A stretch of 30,987 nucleotides of DNA from CAYQJV01 sp964417925 (GTDB lineage Bacteria > Hydrothermota > Tepidihabitantia > B3-TA06 > CAYQJV01): contig CAYQJV010000016.1 of NCBI GenBank assembly GCA_964417925.1, forward strand, positions 1 to 30,987, written 5' to 3'. How positions within the stretch are numbered: position 1 is the stretch's first letter; every line of letters starts with the position of its first letter. Shown piece after piece: positions 15,822-22,651 of the stretch. The notes beneath the pieces were generated by a model. It was not told the DNA's origin, searched no databases, and worked only from the letters and a program-made list of their open reading frames with translations. The position numbers and the translations under genes were made by a program.

Positions 15822-16740
15822 GAAACTCCTTTATTCTTTTCATATCATCCGGCAGTTCTATCTCAAACTCCATCCATTTTCCTGTCTTAGGATGAAAAAA
15901 ACCAAGTTTTGATGAATGCAAAGCCTGCCTGTCTATTAATTCAAGAAGATTTTTAAAGATATACATCTCTTTTTTGTTCTTGGGAATTGTTGCAAGTCTC
16001 CCTCCATAATCAGGGTCTCCAACAACAGGATGTCCGTAATGATAAAGATGAACCCTTATCTGATGAGTCCTTCCTGTAACAAGACGGAGTTTTAAAAAAG
16101 AAACAAAATTTGCATATACTTTCACTACCTCAAATTTCGTAACAGCCTCTCTGGAAGAAACAGGAGTAACTGCCATTTTCTTTCTATCAAGAGTATCCCT
16201 TCCTATTGGAGCGTATATCTCTCCTTTCTGCAAAGGAAATTTACCCCATGCAAATGCTACATATTCTTTGAGCATTTTCCTTTCCTCGGTCTGTTTACCA
16301 AGGGAAGTTAAAGCAGTATCTGTCTTTGCAAACACAATGAGACCTGTTGTATCCTTATCAAGTCTATGAATAACACCAGGCCTTACCTTTCCTTCAGGGC
16401 TTTTTGCAAGTCTGCAATGATAAAGTAAGGCATTTACAAGGGTTCCTCGTGAATGCCCTCTCGCAGGATGAACCACCATATTCTTTGGTTTGTTTATAAC
16501 AATCACATCTTCATCCTCATAAACTATATCTAAGGGAATATCTTCAGGCACTATTTCAAACTCTTCTTCTGAAATCTCAAAATATGCTACAACTTCATCT
16601 CCTGGCTTCAATTTATAACTTGGTTTTACCTTTGCATTATTAACAAGCACATTTCCCTCTTTTATTAATTTTGAAACCTGACTTCTTGAAAGTCCTATGC
16701 CAGCCTGTACAAGATAATGATCAAGCCTTTTACCCTTCAT
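15790..16740 (-). CDS. rluD: RluD-family 23S rRNA pseudouridine synthase
   Basis: An S4 RNA-binding domain (about 4-50, KRLDHYLVQAGIGLSRSQVS) is followed by the catalytic domain with Asp128 in HRLDKDTTG, NKPKNMVVHPARGH, and the motif GRTHQIRVHLYHYGHPVVGD. The family isomerises uridines in helix 69 or nearby of 23S rRNA. I place the start at the ATG at 16740, where CGGAGAAA stands just upstream; this gives 316 residues. A TTG at 16779 would add 13 residues overlapping rph. The gene lies 19 bases after rph and overlaps topA by 23-32 bases, depending on the topA start. The exact target (RluD or RluC type) is an assignment by similarity only. Confidence 0.88.
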   Translation of the reverse strand: MKGKRLDHYLVQAGIGLSRSQVSKLIKEGNVLVNNAKVKPSYKLKPGDEVVAYFEISEEEFEIVPEDIPLDIVYEDEDVIVINKPKNMVVHPARGHSRGTLVNALLYHCRLAKSPEGKVRPGVIHRLDKDTTGLIVFAKTDTALTSLGKQTEERKMLKEYVAFAWGKFPLQKGEIYAPIGRDTLDRKKMAVTPVSSREAVTKFEVVKVYANFVSFLKLRLVTGRTHQIRVHLYHYGHPVVGDPDYGGRLATIPKNKKEMYIFKNLLELIDRQALHSSKLGFFHPKTGKWMEFEIELPDDMKRIKEFLENYEKSYNS

Positions 16741-16759
16741 TTTCTCCGAAACTACCCTT

Positions 16760-17479
16760 CTAAATTCCCTCTCTGGCAAGGATTTTCTTTTCCTCTTCTA
16801 TTATACCTTTTATAATATCTATTGCTACATCAACCATATAGCTGAATTTTTCTTTTGCACAGGGTACTTTCTCAGCGGTCATCTGAACTTCTATTAATCC
16901 CTGATGTTCTGTAGCTACTACATTCATATCAACATCTGCCCTTGAATCTTCAGAATAATCAAGATCAACCAAAATCTCTCCATCAACCATTCCTACACTA
17001 ATTGCTCCTATCCAGTATCTCAATGGATTTTCGGTTAGTCTTCCTTCATTCAGAAGTTTTTTAACCGCCTGTCTTAATGCGACATGCGCTGCATTTACAC
17101 ATAAAGTTCTTGTTCCCCCATCTGCTTGTATTACATCACAATCTATAATAAAAGTATTCTCTCCTATCTTATCAAGAGATATACATGGCCTAAGAGACCT
17201 TCCAAGAAACCGTGATATCTCAGTTGATCTTCCGTCCGGTCTTCCTCTCTTTATTTCTCTTATGGTCCTCTGTTCAGTACTTCTTGGAAGCAGAGAATAT
17301 TCTGCAGTAAGCCATCCAGTTCCTGTGCCAGAAAGAAATGACGGTACTGAGGTTTCAAAACTTACAGCACACAGAACAACTGTATCTCCTGCTTTTGCAA
17401 GGCAGGATCCTTCTGCATATTTCAAATATCCTATTTCATACTCTATCCTTCTTGGTTCAAGTAAACCTCTTTTTCTCAT
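16760..17479 (-). CDS. rph: ribonuclease PH
   Basis: This 239-residue phosphorolytic 3'-5' exoribonuclease trims tRNA 3' ends. Diagnostic segments are EYSLLPRSTEQRTIRE, the phosphate-binding GRPDGRSTEISRFLGRSLR, IDCDVIQADGGTRTLCVNAA, and the metal-site region DLDYSEDSRADVDMNVV. Length and order match the family. Its ATG overlaps the murI stop in an ATGA arrangement with a GAGGAGG ribosome site, which fixes the start. It lies in the middle of the eight-gene operon. Confidence 0.95.
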   Translation of the reverse strand: MRKRGLLEPRRIEYEIGYLKYAEGSCLAKAGDTVVLCAVSFETSVPSFLSGTGTGWLTAEYSLLPRSTEQRTIREIKRGRPDGRSTEISRFLGRSLRPCISLDKIGENTFIIDCDVIQADGGTRTLCVNAAHVALRQAVKKLLNEGRLTENPLRYWIGAISVGMVDGEILVDLDYSEDSRADVDMNVVATEHQGLIEVQMTAEKVPCAKEKFSYMVDVAIDIIKGIIEEEKKILAREGI

Positions 17480-18300
17480 TCCTCCTCCTGTAAAGACGCC
17501 CTTATTACATCTCCAATTGGTTCACCCAGAAAGTTTTCACCTATCTTTTTGAAGTTTGGGGAAAGATCTGTGAGATAGAAACGATAAATTGATCTTCTTT
17601 TTTCCTCCCTTAAAAGATCATTTTGAGCAAGAATATCCTTTGCCTGTTTGGCTGTTTCATACCCAGGATCAACAAGTTTCACCTCTTCTCCAAAGAATTT
17701 TTTCAAAGGTTTCTTTAACAAAGGATAGTGGGTACACCCCAGTAAAAGAGTATCAATTCCATCTTGCTTTAAAGGTAAAAGATACTCTCTTATCACCATC
17801 TCTGTTACAGGATGTTCTATCCATCCTTCTTCAACCAGGGGAACAAATAGCGGAGTACTTTTTGCAATTATTTCAACATCCTTTCTATACCTTCTTATTG
17901 CTCTTTCATATTCTCCTGCTTGTATTGTCGCAGGAGTACCTATTACCCCGATTCTATTATTTTTAGTCAACCTCACTGCTTCTTTTGCACCGGGTTCTAT
18001 AACTCCAAGAACAGGAACAGATAAACTCTTTGAAAGTTCATACATGGCAACAGAAGATACAGTATGGCATGCAACTATCACCATCTTCACATTTCTTGAA
18101 AGTAAAAAACCAGCATCCTGAAATGCAAATTTTGTAATAACCTCCTTTGATTTTGTACCATAAGGAAGTCTCGCAGTGTCTCCAAGATAGACAATATCTT
18201 CGTAAGGAAGTATTTCCTTTAAAGCTCTAACAACAGAAAGCCCTCCTATCCCTGAATCAAAAACACCTATAGGCCTATTTTTTTGCAAGTTTTCTTTCAT
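17476..18300 (-). CDS. murI: glutamate racemase
   Basis: The enzyme makes D-glutamate for peptidoglycan. The 274-residue sequence shows GVFDSGIGGLSV near 12-23, GDTARLPYG near 40-48, the first catalytic Cys78 in IVACHTVSS, and the second, Cys189, in LLLGCTHYP. The usual motif around the first cysteine is ACNT; here the Asn is His79, a change at a substrate-contacting position worth noting. The gene overlaps the upstream amidase by 26 bases and rph by 4, so all three are coupled. AAAGGAG lies directly before the ATG. The pairing with an amidase puts wall synthesis and wall cleavage in one transcript. Confidence 0.93.
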   Translation of the reverse strand: MKENLQKNRPIGVFDSGIGGLSVVRALKEILPYEDIVYLGDTARLPYGTKSKEVITKFAFQDAGFLLSRNVKMVIVACHTVSSVAMYELSKSLSVPVLGVIEPGAKEAVRLTKNNRIGVIGTPATIQAGEYERAIRRYRKDVEIIAKSTPLFVPLVEEGWIEHPVTEMVIREYLLPLKQDGIDTLLLGCTHYPLLKKPLKKFFGEEVKLVDPGYETAKQAKDILAQNDLLREEKRRSIYRFYLTDLSPNFKKIGENFLGEPIGDVIRASLQEEE

Positions 18301-19582
18301 ACTCCTTTAAAAACTTAATTATACCCTGGGCAATACCTTTTGCAAGTTTTTCCCTAAAAGATGCATCCCTTAAAAGCCTTTCCTCTCTTTTATTTGATAT
18401 AAATGCTGTTTCAACAAGAACCGACGGCATAAAGCACCATTTTAAAACATAAAATCCTGCCTGATTTAACCCGCGGTTTCTTAAACCAGTAATCTTTGCA
18501 GTATTTTCCTGTATCAACTCTGCCAATCTTGAAGACTCAACTAAAAATTCATTCTGAGCAAGGTCGGTTAAGATCAAATCAATATCTGTTTTTATCTTTT
18601 CTGATTCATCGTACTTTAAGGATGCATTCTCCCTCATAGCAACCGCTCTTGCCCATGTGGTCTTTGCCTCTGCAAGAAAATAGGTCTCAAGCCCATTTGC
18701 TCCTTTTACATAAGGAGCTGCATTGCAGTGAATACTTACAAAGATATCTCCTTGGTTTTTATTTGCAAATCTTGCACGTTCTCGTAGTGAAACATATTTG
18801 TCTTTTGTTCTTGTCATCAAAACCTTATAACCTTCTTTTTCAAGATATTTTTTTACCCTTTTTGCAATATCAAGGGTAATTGTCTTTTCCTTTGTTCCTC
18901 TTGGCCCTATGGCTCCTGGATCTTTCCCTCCATGACCTGGGTCCAGAATAACCAAAAATTTCTTTTTATGTACCTCTTTTTTAAAAGAAAACTTTAAAAG
19001 ACGTTTATTCTTACTTGCCTCTATTTTATAACTCTTTTTGAGTTTTATCTCTATAATTGTATTCTCAGGTAATGCTGTTATTTCAATGCTTTTTATATCC
19101 TTCAAAGGTTTTACCTTTTTTACCTTGGTTTTTGCAGATATAAGAATCTTATGCAACTTGTAAGATGGAGAGTTTATACGAAAATCTGTATCCTCATTCA
19201 ACATAACAAAAAGGGCAAACTCAGAAGAATCTATCCATATTTTTTCAATCACAGGTATCTTCTTCTCTATTTTTCCTTTAAAAACATAATAGAAACATGA
19301 AACAGGAATATAAAGTCCATCTTTTTTATCCCAGTATATTTCCAATGGAAGGTGAATACCTGTATCCTCAACAACTACTGTACTGTTATCTGCTGTAAAA
19401 ATATATTTTTTATCACCTATTTTTAAAATTGCCTTTTTCCTTTCATCAATCCATATGTATCTTCCATCAAAGATATCTGCAATTTTTTTAAGGGATGCAT
19501 ATTCTCTTCCATAAATATAAAGAGTGGGAATTTCTTTACCATTCCACGATAAAGAAAAAATGAGAAATAATACCCCTACCAT
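18275..19582 (-). CDS. N-acetylmuramoyl-L-alanine amidase (Amidase_3)
   Basis: The 435-residue protein cuts the bond between muramic acid and the peptide in peptidoglycan. A hydrophobic N-terminus (MVGVLFLIFSLSW) suggests export. Residues 17-110 look like a copper-amine-oxidase-N-type domain (LYIYGREYASLKKIADIFDG, LYIPVSCFYYVF), and about 112-200 like an AMIN-type beta domain. The catalytic domain from about 208 carries the zinc ligands and base: His217 in LDPGHGGKDPG, Glu232, His285 in VSIHCNAAP, and Glu391 in VLVETAFISN. It overlaps smpB by 7 bases (ATG inside the last codons of smpB) and murI by 26. It probably acts in the periplasm during cell separation. Confidence 0.92.
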   Translation of the reverse strand: MVGVLFLIFSLSWNGKEIPTLYIYGREYASLKKIADIFDGRYIWIDERKKAILKIGDKKYIFTADNSTVVVEDTGIHLPLEIYWDKKDGLYIPVSCFYYVFKGKIEKKIPVIEKIWIDSSEFALFVMLNEDTDFRINSPSYKLHKILISAKTKVKKVKPLKDIKSIEITALPENTIIEIKLKKSYKIEASKNKRLLKFSFKKEVHKKKFLVILDPGHGGKDPGAIGPRGTKEKTITLDIAKRVKKYLEKEGYKVLMTRTKDKYVSLRERARFANKNQGDIFVSIHCNAAPYVKGANGLETYFLAEAKTTWARAVAMRENASLKYDESEKIKTDIDLILTDLAQNEFLVESSRLAELIQENTAKITGLRNRGLNQAGFYVLKWCFMPSVLVETAFISNKREERLLRDASFREKLAKGIAQGIIKFLKEYERKLAKK

Positions 19583-20016
19583 CTGAACCTCTGCTTTTCT
19601 CTTTCAAGTTCCTTTCTTTTTATCTCTTCTCTTTTATCAATGAGTTTTTTACCTTTACACAATCCCAGTTCAATTTTTACATAGCCCCTGTCATTTATAT
19701 ATACTTTTAAAGGTATAAGAGTAAAACCCCTTCTTTGTACCTTACCTAAGAGTCTTTTTATTTCATGTTTATGCAAAAGTAGTTTCCTTTTTCTTTTTGG
19801 ATCAGGAGAAAAAGCAGATGATTTCTCGTATGGAGTAATATGAACATTTAAAAGATATATCTCTCCATCCTCTATCTTTGCATATCCTTCTTTTATGGAA
19901 ATATTTCCATTTTTTACAGATTTTACCTCACTTCCTTCAAGAACTATTCCAGCTTCATATCTTTCAAGAATATAATAATCATGTTCTGCCTTTCTGTTTG
20001 TTGCAATTATTTTCAT
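19576..20016 (-). CDS. smpB: SsrA-binding protein SmpB
   Basis: This 146-residue protein binds tmRNA and brings it to stalled ribosomes. Characteristic segments are NRKAEHDYYILERYEAGIVL, GSEVKSVKNGNISIKEGY, KIEDGEIYLLNVHITPYE, PKRKRKLLLHKHEI and GLCKGKKLIDKREEIKRKE, with the usual basic C-terminal tail. The ATG stands one base after the stop of the upstream gene and has no purine-rich ribosome site, so it probably depends on coupling to that gene. No tmRNA gene is visible nearby. Confidence 0.95.
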   Translation of the reverse strand: MKIIATNRKAEHDYYILERYEAGIVLEGSEVKSVKNGNISIKEGYAKIEDGEIYLLNVHITPYEKSSAFSPDPKRKRKLLLHKHEIKRLLGKVQRRGFTLIPLKVYINDRGYVKIELGLCKGKKLIDKREEIKRKELEREKQRFRW

Positions 20017-20017
20017 T

Positions 20018-21274
20018 TTAAAAAGAAAAGCTAATTCCTATACCTGGTGTTATCTTATGTAGAAGAAATTTTTTATCTCCTGACACAGAGGTATAAAACA
20101 GAGGATGTATCATCAACCCCTGCTCATCTCTTGCTTTTTTTTCTTCAATGCCCAAATTTTTATAAATAAAGTGCGTTAGAACAATTTCGGTCGAAATGAA
20201 TATGAGAGGATAAAAATTCCAATATTCTTCACTCTCTAACACAACTCCAACGCCTCCACTAAAACCATGAGCAAGATACGGAACGAGATAGGAAAGAAAT
20301 GCAGTTGCTGGTGATATATCGTACTTTTTTGAAAGAGTATAGCCTATATAGTATCCAATCCCATGACCCAAAAGTGACCCCAAAGCACACCAGTTTGTAT
20401 CTATTTCTAAATCCTCATTACACATATCCAGAGTTAAAAGTATTGATGGAATAAACTCTCCACCTATAATAGTTGTTCTTAATTCAAAAAGCGCATCCCC
20501 ATAAGATAGATAATCAACATCCTTTGAGATAAAAAGAGAAATATAACTTTCTATAAGAGACAAAACCGATGCATATTTAGAATCCTCGGATTCCCAATTA
20601 ACATCTTTTTCAAACAAAAGTTTCAGCATAGAATAATGATAGTAACCAAGAAGGAAATGATTAAACTTCCTCTGGTATGCTCCCATACCTACACCGTATC
20701 TCTGCCCCAAATAAAAATCAAAAAAGTTCTCAGTAACACTTACAGGAAAAATTGCCCTTGAAGAATTAAATATACCACCCCCATGAAATACTCCTTCTAT
20801 TCCACCGAGAAAACTTCCATAGGCTGAACCATAACTTATATTTACACCTGAAGTTGCTGAAGTTGTCCCTATAAACCATATGAGAGGAGTAAACAAACCA
20901 AGAGCAACAAATATCGTTGCATCTCCATCATCCCCTAACAAAAATACAGGAAGAGCCCAAGAATATATGCTTAATCCAATTATAGTTTGCCCTAAAATAT
21001 AACTCCCTCTTGCATTTTCAATCACACTAAACTCAACCGGTTTAGCAATAAGTTTTCTAAATTGTTCTTTGGGAAGATATACAATTTCTGCATAGTGGGG
21101 GAATTTTCCTTTTATCACATAAATACTATCTTCCAAAATAAAAACTTCAATATTTTCAGGTTTCTTCTTAAAAAGAGAAAGCAAACAAACCTTTGTTTTT
21201 CTATCTATCTTTTCTTCATACCATATCTCACTCTTTACATCTTTAATAACACATAGAAGTATAAACAACATCAT
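20018..21274 (-). CDS. unknown membrane or exported protein, first gene of the housekeeping operon
   Basis: I do not recognise a family for this 418-residue protein. It starts with a hydrophobic segment, MMLFILLCVIKDVKSEIW, which resembles a short signal peptide, followed by a soluble region with YVIKGKFPHYAEIVYLP. From about 95 on there are several glycine-rich hydrophobic stretches, such as GQTIIGLSIYSWALPVFLL, FVALGLFTPLIWFIG, GSLLGHGIGYYIGY and LVPYLAHGFSGGVGVV. The end HKITPGIGISFSF is strand-like, so an outer-membrane barrel is possible. It is the first gene after the operon promoter and seems to be translated from a leaderless message, starting ATG-ATG. Position next to smpB gives no clear functional hint. 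Confidence 0.6.
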   Translation of the reverse strand: MMLFILLCVIKDVKSEIWYEEKIDRKTKVCLLSLFKKKPENIEVFILEDSIYVIKGKFPHYAEIVYLPKEQFRKLIAKPVEFSVIENARGSYILGQTIIGLSIYSWALPVFLLGDDGDATIFVALGLFTPLIWFIGTTSATSGVNISYGSAYGSFLGGIEGVFHGGGIFNSSRAIFPVSVTENFFDFYLGQRYGVGMGAYQRKFNHFLLGYYHYSMLKLLFEKDVNWESEDSKYASVLSLIESYISLFISKDVDYLSYGDALFELRTTIIGGEFIPSILLTLDMCNEDLEIDTNWCALGSLLGHGIGYYIGYTLSKKYDISPATAFLSYLVPYLAHGFSGGVGVVLESEEYWNFYPLIFISTEIVLTHFIYKNLGIEEKKARDEQGLMIHPLFYTSVSGDKKFLLHKITPGIGISFSF

Positions 21275-21282
21275 TATGTTAA

Positions 21283-21310
21283 AGTATACCTTTATTTACA
21301 TTTTTGTCAA
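21283..21310 (-). promoter_or_regulatory. promoter of the eight-gene housekeeping operon, apparently leaderless
   Basis: On the minus strand TTGACA (21305-21310), a 16-base spacer and TATACT (21283-21288) are followed after eight bases by ATG-ATG. No ribosome site lies between. No second clear promoter was found inside the overlapping genes downstream. Confidence 0.75.
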
Positions 21311-21345
21311 ATGAACTACCAAAGAAAATAACGCAATGTTTTAAA

Positions 21346-21642
21346 CTACACATGACTTAAAGCATTCACAGGACATACCTTTATACAGTTTTTACACAAA
21401 ATGCATAATGATGGTTCTATTTTCCATACAGGATATTCCAATCTTATTGCCTGTGTAGGACATACTGCAATACATCCACCGCATGCAGCACATACATTTT
21501 TAATGTATATTTTTTGCCTTGCATAAGAATTATATTTCTTATTTTTGGATTTTTTAAAAAAAACAAAAAACGAACTACCAAAACCTGTAATAAATGCAAG
21601 AACCGAAGAACCTATTATTTTTATAAAATCACGCCTCTTCAT
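21346..21642 (-). CDS. 2x[4Fe-4S] ferredoxin with twin-arginine-like leader
   Basis: The 98-residue protein has an N-terminal KRRDFIKIIGSSVLAFITG, a twin-arginine pattern followed by a hydrophobic stretch that may be a Tat signal or membrane anchor. Two ferredoxin cluster motifs follow, CAACGGCIAVCP and CILCKNCIKVCP, each C-x2-C-x2-C-x3-C. It should carry electrons at the membrane or in the periplasm. It overlaps the end of the reductase gene by 14 bases, which suggests a working partnership. A cytoplasmic reductase would need the ferredoxin on the inner face, so whether the leader acts as an export signal is uncertain. Confidence 0.88.
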   Translation of the reverse strand: MKRRDFIKIIGSSVLAFITGFGSSFFVFFKKSKNKKYNSYARQKIYIKNVCAACGGCIAVCPTQAIRLEYPVWKIEPSLCILCKNCIKVCPVNALSHV

Positions 21643-22651
21643 GTTTTTCCAGTTTAAAAAGCTTACGTATAGGTGCAGGAAACTTATTTATCAACCTGTT
21701 ATAACTGTTCAGTAGTACACGATACATATGTTTTAAACTTTCTTTATAAGAAGACAGAAACTCTTCACTGAAGTCCTCTCTTTCCACAGCCTTTTTGAAA
21801 ATTTCGGCTGCTTTTATACCACTTGTAACTGCATATGATATTCCTTCCCCTCCTTCAGCCAGAACAAATCTTGCAGCAGTACCTGCAACCAAAACTCTAT
21901 TTGCATATGGCTTAGGATAAGGAGGAGCAATGGGTAAACATCCTACGATTTCCCGTAACATATTTCCTTTCCATATTTTTGGCCTTCTCTTAAAAAAATC
22001 TTTAAAAACTTCTTTAGCTCTATTACCCCATAGTCCAGGAACTCCTACTCCTATATTTGCTTCGGTTTCAGAACTTGGAAATATCCAGTAAAAAAATATC
22101 TGAGGAGTGTAAATAAACGCCATCTCGTATCTTGAAGGATCAACACATATACCACTCACTGTAGCAGAATAGCATGACCCAATGTTTACTGGATCAAGTC
22201 TAACATCTATTCCTGCCTTACGTGTAACATATCCTTCAACTCCGTCAGCACATAAAAGGGCTTTTGCATAAAACATCTTGCTTTGATTTTCCATTTTTAC
22301 CTTTACACTAACCCCCTTGGAAGTAATTTTCACATCTTCAACAAAAGACTTTACACACACTTCACCTTTATGTTTTACAATTTCCTCTGCAAGAAACATC
22401 TCAAATCTATCACGGTATATTAGCAACATTCCATCCCTGTATCTGTTTTTAACAAATTGCTCTGGAGAGACTCCAAGATCTGTAAAAACAGACATCCTTG
22501 TCATCTCACCACATTTAACTGGATTTCCAAACTCCCTTTTCTTTTCAAATAAAATTACCTTTATACCCTGTTTGGCAAGTGTTAAAGCACCTGCAAGACC
22601 TGCAGGACCTCCACCTACTACTATTATGTCATAAACCTTTTTATCTAAGAT
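21629..22651 (-). CDS. geranylgeranyl-reductase-family flavoprotein with apparent AUC start
   Basis: The frame reads, from ATC at 22651, ILDKKVYDIIVVGGGPAGLA, a complete FAD-binding Rossmann start, then FEKKREFGNPVKCGE, the P-V-x-C-G-E motif typical of geranylgeranyl reductases. LLCADGVEGYV and VLVAGTAARFVLAEGGEGI (the second FAD motif) follow. The length is 340 residues. An ATG start at 22504 would delete the Rossmann fold. No ATG, GTG or TTG lies between the amber stop of the previous gene and the fold, but GGAGG stands exactly five bases before the ATC. The family saturates isoprenoid chains of lipids or quinones, often with ferredoxin as donor, which fits the ferredoxin next door. The substrate is unknown. 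Read-through of the amber codon is the alternative. Confidence 0.8.
   Translation of the reverse strand: MLDKKVYDIIVVGGGPAGLAGALTLAKQGIKVILFEKKREFGNPVKCGEMTRMSVFTDLGVSPEQFVKNRYRDGMLLIYRDRFEMFLAEEIVKHKGEVCVKSFVEDVKITSKGVSVKVKMENQSKMFYAKALLCADGVEGYVTRKAGIDVRLDPVNIGSCYSATVSGICVDPSRYEMAFIYTPQIFFYWIFPSSETEANIGVGVPGLWGNRAKEVFKDFFKRRPKIWKGNMLREIVGCLPIAPPYPKPYANRVLVAGTAARFVLAEGGEGISYAVTSGIKAAEIFKKAVEREDFSEEFLSSYKESLKHMYRVLLNSYNRLINKFPAPIRKLFKLEKHEEA

Noticed and set aside
16741..16779. TTG start for the rluD-like gene
   Set aside because: It overlaps rph and adds an N-terminus not needed for the S4 domain; the ATG at 16740 has CGGAGAAA directly upstream.
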